DNA of 64,000 nt from G965212005 sp965212005 (GTDB lineage: Bacteria > Pseudomonadota > Gammaproteobacteria > Porifericomitales > Porifericomitaceae). Positions 1 to 10,100 of the stretch are shown here, one piece after another. The position numbers were made by a program, and so were the translations under genes. The notes under the pieces were generated by a model, which saw only the letters and a program-made list of their open reading frames with translations, was not told the origin of the DNA and ran no database searches. Numbering within the stretch: the stretch's first letter is position 1; the number at the start of each line of letters is the position of its first letter. Location of the stretch: positions 372,001 to 436,000 of the forward strand of contig OZ243038.1 of NCBI GenBank assembly GCA_965212005.1, in the 5' to 3' direction.

Positions 1-1726
1 CCAGACTGCCGCTACCGGCGGTAACGCTGCCATCCAGGTTGATATCGTTGGCGGCGGTCAGCGTCAGTTCGCTGACACTCGTCCACGACAGTGCCACGCC
101 GCTCTGCACGTTGATATCTTCAGGACCGCTGGCCGCCGCAGCCGTGTCGATTACCAGACTGGACAGTGCCAGCTGCTCATTGATATATAGGTCGGTAAAG
201 GTATTCAGCGGTGTGCCCGCCGGGTCATTCGTACAGCCGGACTCATCCTCGTCGCAGATGGTCACTGTGCCCGGGTCCAGCAGCAGCGTGCCCCAACGCC
301 CCCGCGGAGCTCGAAGGTCTGCCCTCCCCCGCATCCACAACTCCCGGCCTGAAACTTCCGCGAAGCCTCCGTCCCCGCCACGGGCTCCTCCCCGGGCACT
401 GATTTGCCCGGCAAAACGGGCTAGCTCGCCCCAGAAGATCACCCGGCCGCCGTCTCCCTGCTCCAGCGCGTCGGCCCAAAACTCCGCCCCCGATGACACC
501 TGCAACTCCTGCGCGCGCCGTCCGCGCAACAACCCGCCGCGCTCCGTGCCGCCGACCTGGATCTGCCCGCCACCGTTGGCGCCGGATACGTCTATCCGAG
601 TCTGCCCGGCAAGCTCGATCCGTTGACCGATCAAGTCGACCTCGCCGCCGCTCTCATCGCTGCCTTGCGCCGAGATTTCCGCCGAGACACTCAGTTCACC
701 CCGCGCCTCTACACCCACCTGTCCACCGCTGCTCCCGTCCGCCGTCACTGTACCTCCCAAGCGCACCGTCTCTCCTGCAATCTCCAGCCGATCAGCCAGC
801 AGCAGGCCCTGCTGATTCACCACGCCGCCAAAGACGCTGCTGGCGGAGCGCGCCTGCAGGTAGATCTCTCCCTCTTTTGCATCTATCTCGCTGCTGTTCT
901 CTATCCCCGCCTGCTCTGATGGGTCCGTGCCCACCTCTACCCGGAAGCGCAGCAGTCCGTCTCCTTCAAAGTCCACTGTGATCTGCTTCCCCGAGGCCAC
1001 TTCCACCCGGCTCGCGTGCGCCCGGATCAACCCCGCGTTCTCCACCTGGGTGCCGGCCAGCCCGATGCCGCCCACGGCCGCTTCCAGCGTGCCCTGGTTG
1101 ACCACCTGCCCGGACGTGCCTGCGACCGACGTCAGTACGTAACGCCCCGCCATGAAGTCTCCTGCCTCCATCCACATGCCCGCCGCCACCAGGCTGCCTA
1201 CCGATACCTGTGAACCGGGGGCGAAGAAGACCCCGTTGGGATTGAGCAGCCAGACCCGGCCCGGTGCCGTCAGGCGACCGAAAATCTGGCTCGGGTGCTG
1301 ATCATGGATGCGGTTCAGCGCTGAAGACTCCACGGAAGGCTGGGCAAAATGAACCGATTCCTGCTGCCCGACGTTGAAGCGTTCCCAGTCCACCACCAGG
1401 GATTCGGTGTGCTGCTCGATCTGCGTATGCCGGCCCTGCTGGATGATCTCGCCCTCGCCGGCAATGATATGCCCGCCCTGCGGCTCCGCACGACTGACCC
1501 CCAGGGAAAAACTGAACACAAGGCTAACGAAAAGGCAGAGCCAGGACGAACCCGAGCGCGCCCTGCAGGCAATGAAAGCAACGACGCGGCGCGGCGAAAC
1601 GAATGCCGTCACTCTCAACAACAGCAACCGCAACCGCAACAAGCCGGGCAACGGCAAAAATACACGGACTGGAACGAGGCGCTGCTTGGCCACATGAGCC
1701 AGGGAATGAATACTGCCGCCCATCAT
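1..1726 (-). CDS. Second TpsA-type exoprotein, N-terminal part (runs off the left edge)
   Basis: This frame is open from the left window edge to an ATG at 1726 (or a GTG at 1789) and encodes the first roughly 575 residues of a filamentous-haemagglutinin-like exoprotein. It has a long signal region ending in SRA-EPQ, then the TPS secretion domain with NPNGVFF, and the LLLDPGTVT motif that usually closes that domain. It is nearly identical to the start of the giant adhesin at 20378-22091. It differs by scattered substitutions and a 12-bp in-frame insertion that lengthens the leucine/arginine stretch of the signal peptide. Similarity falls off near the left edge (about positions 50-80), which suggests the passenger differs from that of the giant protein. 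A CX6C pair after LLLDPGTVT is kept in both copies. It lies downstream of tpsB in the same direction, so it is probably a second substrate of that transporter. The rest of the gene cannot be seen. Confidence 0.85.
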   Translation of the reverse strand, partial: MMGGSIHSLAHVAKQRLVPVRVFLPLPGLLRLRLLLLRVTAFVSPRRVVAFIACRARSGSSWLCLFVSLVFSFSLGVSRAEPQGGHIIAGEGEIIQQGRHTQIEQHTESLVVDWERFNVGQQESVHFAQPSVESSALNRIHDQHPSQIFGRLTAPGRVWLLNPNGVFFAPGSQVSVGSLVAAGMWMEAGDFMAGRYVLTSVAGTSGQVVNQGTLEAAVGGIGLAGTQVENAGLIRAHASRVEVASGKQITVDFEGDGLLRFRVEVGTDPSEQAGIENSSEIDAKEGEIYLQARSASSVFGGVVNQQGLLLADRLEIAGETVRLGGTVTADGSSGGQVGVEARGELSVSAEISAQGSDESGGEVDLIGQRIELAGQTRIDVSGANGGGQIQVGGTERGGLLRGRRAQELQVSSGAEFWADALEQGDGGRVIFWGELARFAGQISARGGARGGDGGFAEVSGRELWMRGRADLRAPRGRWGTLLLDPGTVTICDEDESGCTNDPAGTPLNTFTDLYINEQLALSSLVIDTAAAASGPEDINVQSGVALSWTSVSELTLTAANDINLDGSVTAGSGSL

Positions 1727-1890
1727 GGACTTGCGCCTCGCTTTAAGCCTTGAGTACAGATCGGTGACCAGAAAAGCGCCAGGGAGCACACTGAAAACTC
1801 TTTTCCACCAATGGATTATCGCATACATGCTAACTTTCCACTATAGCAATGCCAAGAACACGGAACGGATTGGTCGTTAGCGCTCAGCGC
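1..1890. repeat. Long direct repeat, copy 1 (shared tpsA 5' module and leader)
   Basis: This matches 20378-22260 in the same orientation, with one 12-bp indel (near 1625) and scattered substitutions. The match covers the TPS domain, signal peptide and about 165 bp of upstream leader, then fades upstream of about 1890. At its left end it continues to the window edge, with identity dropping over the last 50-80 bases. Confidence 0.9.
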
Positions 1891-1973
1891 ACCCGGTAAG
1901 GCTCTAAACCAGAATGACGGAACATATCAATGGCCCTCTATTTCCCAAAGGGCCGTTGCCGGGCACACTGATG

Positions 1974-3911
1974 TTAAAAATCATAAGTCAGATCGATCCA
2001 GTACTGCGGGGTGCGCCCGTTCTCTACCGGTTCATTGCCGAGTTCCCAGGCGTACATCATCCGCACTGACAGCGTCGCTGGTATGTTGAAGCGCAAACCT
2101 ATCCCGGCCGAGCGGTAACTGCGAAATCCTTCCTGCTGCGTCTGCAGCGGATCGTTCAACTCCCCCGCCGCCTGGTCGGCAAGAATGGAAAACTGCAGCA
2201 ACTCTCCCCAGGAACGATTGCCAAACGCTGGCTGATCGGCAATGAACGGCGCATCGATCAGGTACTCCAAAGAGAACAAGGCAGCCGTGTCCCACAGTAC
2301 CTGCGCCACACCAAACCCGCGCACGCTTTCCGGACCGCCCATCGAAAACTGCTCCAGCGGCAGCAGCAGATCGGGAGACCATTGAAGCTCCGAGCGAAAC
2401 AGCAGCGAATGATGCTTGGTCAGCGTCTGTAGGCGGGTAAAGCCAGCACGGATTTTATTGAATTGCCCGGTCGCGTAAGCGTTGTTCGCGCCTTCACCGC
2501 CGCGCCGGCTCGGGGGCAACTCCTGGCGCACGCTGGCCGCGTCGCCAATAGCCCCCAGAATATCATTGAAGCCGTGCGCATACTCCAGGAACGCGAAGTT
2601 CAACCCACCAAGGCGGATATCCACCGAATCGTAGTTCAGGCGTACATTCAATACCGACAGGCGATCATCGCTGATCGGACGTCCCCGGCTGGTCGACAGG
2701 GAGCTCTTGCGCGTTAGCCCCAACTCGGCCGAAAAATTGCGCTGGCGCCCGCGCAGAAACGATTTTCCAATCACAATAGACTGGTTCTCCGTCACCGAGG
2801 CAATATCCTGCGCCGCGAAATCCTCTCCACCGATACGAAACCGATTCCGATCGGCGAAACCGAGCAGGTAAAAGCCGCGGCTCATGTAGCGATGGTATTC
2901 CCCGTGCCAGAATAACTGGTTTTTCGGATTGTAAGCCTGCTGCAAGTTGAACTGCAGCCGGTCAGCTCCACCGGTCAGGTTATTGATATGCACGTCTGCC
3001 CGGGCGCGCACGCGCCCGATCCGCTGCGTGCCGTGATTGTCTCCCCGATAGGCAAAGGACTGCCGGTCTTCGGCCTGCACTTTCAGCAACAGATCCGCAC
3101 TGCCTACCTGTTTTCCCGGCTGAAAGATGCCGAACACGGTCAATCCCGGATAGTCCGTCAGGCGCAACAGCCGCGACTCGATCTGCGAGGAGACCACCGG
3201 TTCGCCGATCAGTTTCTCAAACGGTGCCGTCAGCACTTCGGGGCGGTAAATCTCGTTGCCCTCCACCAGCACCTTGCCCAGCTTGCCTTCCAGCAACTCG
3301 ATGTTGACCTTCCCTTCCACGATGTCCTGCACCGGCAATACCGCCTGCGCCAGGATCAATCCACGCTCCCGGTAGTACTTGGTCACCTCTTCGCTGATCT
3401 GCTGAATCTGCCCCACCGTGAAATTGCCGCCACCGCTCACGCGCAACTCCTCCAGCATCTGTTCTATTTCGGCGACAAAAATGTTCTGCCTGGGCAGATC
3501 GCGGGCATTCAGCAGCTGGAAGAGCCGAATCTCGGTCTTCGGACCTTCCTCGACCCCCAGTGGACGATCGATCACCGGCGGGATGTAATTTTCCCGCTCC
3601 TCGGCGGAGCCCTCTTCATCTTCCAGCGGCTCCTCTTCAAAGAAAGGCTGCGGCGCACCTTCCTCCTGTACCACCTCCAGTATCGATGCTGCCTGCCCCG
3701 CCGCCTCTTGCGCCGGAGGCGCAAGAGGCGGCGGCTGGGGTCGGATCGGTTCCTGGGAAGAGGAGTCGCCTGGTAAAACCACCCCACCGGCAATCGCCGT
3801 GACAGGCAACGCCGAGACAACAGGAGCGAGCAGCAGCGCCAAAAGCAGGGAGGAACCGCCCGGCGCGACTTTCCAGGCAGGCATACGGACCGGCAAAAGC
3901 GGCTTATTCAA
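1974..3911 (-). CDS. TpsB-family outer-membrane transporter (ShlB/FhaC/HecB type)
   Basis: This encodes an outer-membrane beta-barrel that recognises the TPS domain of exoproteins in the periplasm and threads them to the cell surface. A signal peptide is followed by a proline- and glutamate-rich linker (around EEPLEDEEG). Next come two POTRA-like regions (one around VLPVQDIVEGKVNIELLEGKLG), then a barrel with the family motif FSMGGPESVRGF and a terminal phenylalanine (DLTYDF) expected of BAM substrates. At about 645 residues it is slightly longer than the usual 550-600 because of the linker. The frame is open up to a GTG at 3950, but the TTG at 3911 has a strong GGGGGAG ribosome-binding site six bases upstream, so I chose it; an ATG at 3884 is also possible. 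It lies about 220 bp downstream of the giant tpsA and 185 bp upstream of the second exoprotein gene, all on one strand. It is the only transporter of this type in the window. Confidence 0.93.
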   Translation of the reverse strand: MNKPLLPVRMPAWKVAPGGSSLLLALLLAPVVSALPVTAIAGGVVLPGDSSSQEPIRPQPPPLAPPAQEAAGQAASILEVVQEEGAPQPFFEEEPLEDEEGSAEERENYIPPVIDRPLGVEEGPKTEIRLFQLLNARDLPRQNIFVAEIEQMLEELRVSGGGNFTVGQIQQISEEVTKYYRERGLILAQAVLPVQDIVEGKVNIELLEGKLGKVLVEGNEIYRPEVLTAPFEKLIGEPVVSSQIESRLLRLTDYPGLTVFGIFQPGKQVGSADLLLKVQAEDRQSFAYRGDNHGTQRIGRVRARADVHINNLTGGADRLQFNLQQAYNPKNQLFWHGEYHRYMSRGFYLLGFADRNRFRIGGEDFAAQDIASVTENQSIVIGKSFLRGRQRNFSAELGLTRKSSLSTSRGRPISDDRLSVLNVRLNYDSVDIRLGGLNFAFLEYAHGFNDILGAIGDAASVRQELPPSRRGGEGANNAYATGQFNKIRAGFTRLQTLTKHHSLLFRSELQWSPDLLLPLEQFSMGGPESVRGFGVAQVLWDTAALFSLEYLIDAPFIADQPAFGNRSWGELLQFSILADQAAGELNDPLQTQQEGFRSYRSAGIGLRFNIPATLSVRMMYAWELGNEPVENGRTPQYWIDLTYDF

Positions 3912-4133
3912 AAAATTCTCCCCCCGCAGACATGGACACCCCAATATCACCTTACATTATCTCATAACACGGAACCGTGCATGCTGCTCCCTAAATCACC
4001 GAAAACGCACCCAGCAGCGTAGCAGTAAAAATAGAAAACTACAATTGATACGGCAGTATACGGAATATTTATCAATCCTGCATAATAATATCGTCAACCA
4101 CGCCAACCCGCCTGCCGCGTCAAAAAGCCTCAA

Positions 4134-7100
4134 TCACTCCCCGGAGAAATCCTCATCCTCCGGATCTTCCCCGTGCAGATATATCTTAAGTTCACGCTGA
4201 TATTGCTGGTAATTGGCTAATTCATTCTCGTAATCCATGATCAGCTGTTTCAATTCCTCTTCTTCCTCCTCATCGTTGTCTTCTTCGTTGATCCTTCTCC
4301 TGAGTTCTGCAAGCCGTGCCTGCAACTGCGTGATCAGCTGAGCCAGCTCTGCTTCATCGACGTTGGGCGCGCAGCCCTCCACCTCCTCACACTGAGAAAG
4401 GGCCAGGGCGATCCCCTGCCCGATGGCACTGAACAATCTCAAGTCCTCCTCAAACAGTCCGGTGTCGATGTCAACCAGGTCGCCGGTATTGATTAAGTTT
4501 CCCGCCGGATTGAAAAAGGTGGCGACAAATTCTGTTACATCCAGATTGAGGGCATCAATGTAGCCCCTGATGTTGGTGGATAATGGGGTGCCTCGGGCAC
4601 GACTGTTCAGGCTCGGGTTGGAGGTGCCGAAACGACCGGCTGACACCGCAAGCTGCAATTCATTGCCGTTAAACTCCAGCACCAGCCGGTCGGAATTCTC
4701 TATGCCGCCGCTGGCGATAATGACGCCGTTCCCTGCGTAGATCATGCGGAACATTTCAGTGGAGGCGACTGTTATCCGGATATCACCGATCCTGCTTTCT
4801 CCCGGGTTTGAGGAGATGTCGCTAAAGTCTCCGCCCGTCGCAAGCAGTGCCACTTGTTCCCGTAAGGCGTCCGAGCGGGCGGCGGTCTCCAGTTCCTCCG
4901 CGCCCGGGGACAACGGCGGATCGACCCCCACGCCTAAATCTGCCTGCAAATCGATGTCGCCGGCCAGCAAAACCAATGCGCCCTGGGTGCCCACGGCTCC
5001 TTCGATGCGCAGCGTGGCGGAAGAGACTTCCCTGCCCTCCGGGTCCATCAGCCTGCCGGCGTCATCCTCCGCATTCACTCTCAACGGGACAGGCGGAGTA
5101 GTGCCGTCTTCCAGTCCGTCCGACAGGGGCATGCCATCCTCCCTGATAGCGAACAAGGGATAACGCGACGTTTCTTCCGGATCATACAGAATCGGAGGCA
5201 CCAATGTGCCACCCAGGAATAGTGGACCGGGGAAGCCGGTGATGTCCGGTAAGGTAATGCGAGTTTCGCCTTCCACCATCATCCCGGGATCGGTGGGATT
5301 GATCACTAAAACCGGCATCCGCCGTGAACCATCGGCGGTTTCTACGCTGGCAGGCTGTACGACCATGTAAGTCGCACTGTCCAGGCCTTCCGCGTTGCCG
5401 TTAATTTTATTGATGTTGCTGAAATCGGACACTGCTACTACGTTGCCGTCCTGATCGTCCGACTTGACTCGCCCGCTTACCGAACCGAACGTGGCCGCTC
5501 CGCCGGTAAAGAGCGCATCCATGCCGTCTATGAACACGGTCGTGAATCCTTCATAACGTGTCAACTCCAGCGTGTTTAATCCTGTCCCACCGTCTACCGA
5601 AGCAATCGTGCCTCTTACACTGCCGTCTTCCACGAAAACAAAAGTATCCGCCCCGGACGCACCTGCCAGATTCTCAATGCCGCTAAAGCTTGTTTCTGTG
5701 CCGCTGCCCGTTTCCCGGTAATCGCCCGCATTTGCGTTGGTCACCGTGAAAGTCGAACCTGCCGTGTTTGCGCCGGCTACAGACAGCACGTCCAAGTTCG
5801 GGATGCCACCGGCATTTGTGCCGGTATCCGTGATGCCGCCGATCACCCGGCCACCGCGGCCCATGATGTAAATATCGCTCTCTCCCACTCCATCCACGCT
5901 GCCGGCCAGCATGGCATTGATGTTGAAGGTGTCTATGCCGGCGCCGCCTTGCAGATTTTCGATCCCGCTAAAATCGGTGGTCAGGGCACCCGTCTCCGTG
6001 TAGCTGCCTACCCCGCCGGTCGCACTCACGGTAAATGCCGCTCCGGCCGTATTCGCATCGGCTATCTGCAGCGTATCTGTGCCGCCGCCGGTATCCGTAA
6101 TGCCGCCGATTACCCGGCCGCCGCGGCCCATGATGTAAGCATCGTTTTCTGCTCCACCGTCCACGCTGCCGGTCAGCACCGCGTTCAAGGTGAAGGTATC
6201 GTCTCCTCCCGCGCCACTCAGCTCTCCGCTGTGCGCTCCGCTCACGATAAAGCTGTCTGCCGCGCTGCTGCCTGTTACATCTTCGATGCCGCTGAAAGCC
6301 GTCATCAACGTCCCGCCGCCCTGGCTCTGGTAGCTGCCGCTGCCGCCTCCTGTTGCGGTAAATGCCGCGCCGGCACTGTCCACGCTCTCCAACTCGTCTG
6401 TGCCGGTCGAGGCGCTATCGGCAATCCCGCCACTGACTTGACCCTCATCGCCAAATCGGTACAAGTCGCTTCCTTCTTCGCCATCTGCGCTGCCGCTCAG
6501 CACCGCGTTGAAGGTGAAGATATCGTCTCCTCCCCCACTCCTCAGCTCTCCGCTGTGCGCCCCGTTTATCGTGAAGCTATCGGCGCCGCTGTTTCCCGTC
6601 AGGTCTTCGATGCCGCTGAAGGCCGTCATCAACATCCCGCCGCCCCGACTCTGGTAGCTGCCGCTGCCGCCTCCCGTTGCGGTAAAGGCCGCGCCGACAT
6701 TGTCCGTGCTTCTCAACTCGTCCGTACCGGCCGAGCCGCTGTCGGCAATCCCGCCGCTGACCTGCCCTTCGTTGCCGATGATATATTCATCGCTGCCCTC
6801 TGCACCGTCTGCGCTGCCGGTCAACACCGCGTTCAAGGTGAAGGTGTCGTCTCCTTCCGCCCCGCTCAGCTCTCCGCTGTGCGCCCCGTTCATCGTGAAG
6901 GTGTCCGCCGCGCTGCTGCCCGTTAAGTCTTCGATGCCGCTGAAGGCCGTCATCAACATCCCGCCGCCCTGGCTCTGGTAGCCGCCGCTGCCGCCTCCTG
7001 TTGCGGTAAATGCCGCGCCGGCACTGTCCGTGCTGCTCAACTCGTCCGTGCCGGCCGAGCCGCCGTCGGCAATCCCGCCGCTGACCTGTCCTTCATCGCC

Positions 7101-10100
7101 GATGATGTATTCATCGCTGCCCTCTGCGCCGTCTGCGCTGCCGGTCAGCACCGCGTTCAAGGTGAAGGTATCGTCTCCTCCCGCCCCGCTCAGCTCTCCG
7201 CTGTGCGCCCCATTTATCGTGAAGCTGTCTGCCGCGCTGCTGCCCGTTAAGTCTTCGATGCCGCTGAAGGCCGTCATCAACATCCCGCCGCCCTGGCTCT
7301 GGTAGCTGCCGCTGCCGCCTCCCGTTGCGATAAATGCCGCGCCGTCGCTGTCCGCGCTTCTCAATTCATCCGTGCCGGCCGAGCCGCTGTCGGCAATCCC
7401 GCCGCTGACCTGCCCTTCGTCGCCGATGATGTATTCATCGCTGCCCTCTGCACCGTCCGCGCTGCCGGTCAGCACCGCGTTGAAGGTGAAGATATCGTCT
7501 CCTCCCCCACCCCTCAGCTCTCCGCTGTGCGCCCCGCTCACGATAAAGCTGTCCGCCGCGCTGCTGCCCGTTAAATCTTCGATGCCGCTGAAGGCCGTCA
7601 TCAGCATCCCGCCGCCCTGGCTCTGGTAGCCGCCGCTGCCGCCTCCCGTTGCGGTAAATGCCGCACCGGCATTGTCCATGCTTCTCAACTCGTCCGTACC
7701 GACCAGGCCGCCGTCGGCAATCCCGCCGCTGACCTGTCCTTCATCGCCGATGATATATTCATCGCTGCCCTCTGCGCCGTCTGCGCTGCCGGTCAACACC
7801 GCGTTCAAGGTGAAGGTATCGTCTCCTCCCGCCCCGCTCAGCTCTCCGCTGTGCGCCCCGTTCATCGTGAAGGTGTCCGCCGCGCTGCTGCCCGTTAAGT
7901 CTTCCATGCCGCTGAAGGCCGTCATCAACATCCCGCCGCCCTGGCTCTGGTAGCCGCCGCTGCCGCCTCCTGTTGCGGTAAATGCCGCGCCGGCACTGTC
8001 CGCGCTTCTCAACTCGTCCGTACCGGCCATGCCGCTGTCGGCAATCCCTCCGCTGACCTGCCCTTCATCGCCGATGATGTATTCATCGCTGCCCTCTTCG
8101 CCGTCCGCGCTGCCGGTCAGCACCGCGTTCAAGGTGAAGGTATCGTCTCCTTCCGCCCCGCTCAGATCTCCGCTGTGCGCCCCGCTTATCGTGAAGGTGT
8201 CCGCCGCGCTGCTGCCCGTTAAATCTTCCATGCCGCTGAAGGCCGTCATCAACGTCCCGCCGCCCTGGCTCTGGTAGCTCCCACTGCCGCCTCCCGTTGC
8301 GGCAAACGCCGCGCCGTCGCTGTCCGCGCTTCTCAATTCATCCGTGCCGGCCGAGCCGCTGTCGGCAATCCCAGCGCTGACCTGCCCTTCGTCGCCGATG
8401 ATGTATTCATCGCTGCCCTCTGCACCGTCCGCGCTGCCGGTCAGCACCGCGTTCAAGGTGAAGGTATCGTCTCCTTCCGCCCCGCTCAGCTCTCCGCTGT
8501 GCGCCCCGCTCACGATAAAGCTGTCCGCCGCGCTGCTGCCCGTTACATCTTCGATGCCGCTGAAAGCCGTCATCAGCATCCCGCCGCCCTGGCTCTGGTA
8601 GCCGCCGCTGCCGCCTCCCGTTGCGGTAAATGCCGCGCCGTCGCTGTCCGCGCTTCTCAACTCGTCCGTGCCGCCCGAGCCGCCGTCGGCAATCCCGCCG
8701 CTGACCTGCCCTTCGTCGCCGATGATATATTCATCACTGCCCTCTTCACCGTCCGCGCTGCCGGTCAGCACCGCGTTCAAGGTGAAGGTATCGTCTCCTC
8801 CCGCTCCTCTCAGCTCTCCGCTGTGCGCCCCATTTATCGTGAAGCTGTCCGCCGCGCTGCTGCCCGTTAAGTCTTCGATGCCGCTGAAGGCCGTCAGCAA
8901 CATCCCGCCGCCCTGGCTCTGGTAACCGCCGCTGCCGCCTCCCGTTGCGGTAAATGCCGCGCCGTCGCTGTCCGCGCTTCTCAATTCATCCGTGCCGACC
9001 GAGCCGCTGTCGGCAATCCCGCCGCTGACCTGTCCTTCATCGCCGATGATATATTCATCGCTACCCTCTTCGCCGTCCGCGCTGCCGGTCAACACCGCGT
9101 TAAAGATGAAGGTATCGTCTCCTCCTCCGCCTCTCAGTTCCCCGCTCTGCGGATCATTGACGGTGAAGAGATCCGCGCTACTGCCGCCGCTTAAATTTTC
9201 AATACCACTGAAGGCCGTCATCAACATCCCACCGCCCTGGCTCTGGTAGCTACCGCTGCCGCTGCCATCTGCCATAAACGCCGCACCTACACTGTCCGCG
9301 CTGCTCAACTCGTCCGTGCCGACCGAGCCGCTGTCGGCAATCCCGCCGCTGACCTGCCCTTCGTCGCCGATGATGTATTCATCGCTGCCCTCTGCGCCGT
9401 CCACGCTGCCAGTCAGCACCGCGTTCAAGGTGAAGCTATCGTCTCCTCCCCCACCCCTCAGCTCTCCGCTGTGCGCCCCGTTTATCGTGAAGCGGTCGGC
9501 GCCGCTGTTTCCCGTCAGGTCTTCGATGCCGCTGAAGGCCATCATCAACAGCCCGCCGCCCTCGCTCTGGTAGCTCCCGCTGCCGCCTCCCGTTGCGGTA
9601 AACGCCGCGCCGACATTGTCCGTGCTTCTCAACTCATCCGTGCCGCCCGAGCCGCTGTCGGCAATCCCGCCGCTGGCCTGTCCTTCGTCGCCGATAATGT
9701 ATTCATCGCTGCCCTCTGCGCCGTCTGCGCTGCCGGTCAGCACCGCGTTCAAGGTGAAGGTATCGTCTCCTCCCGCCCCGCTCAGCTCTCCGCTGTGCGC
9801 CCCATTTATCGTGAAGCTGTCTGCCGCGCTGCTGCCCGTTAAGTCTTCGATGCCGCTGAAGGCCGTCATCAACGTCCCGCCGCCCTGGCTCTGGTAGCTG
9901 CCGCTGCCGCCTCCTGTTGCGGTAAATGCCGCGCCGTCGCTGTCCGCGCTTCTCAACTCGTCCGTGCCGCCCGAGCCGCCGTCGGCAATCCCGCCGCTGA
10001 CCTGCCCTTCGTCGCCGATGATATATTCATCGCTGCCCTCTGCGCCGTCCGCGCTGCCGGTCAGCACCGCGTTCAAGGTGAAGGTATCGTCTCCTTCCGC

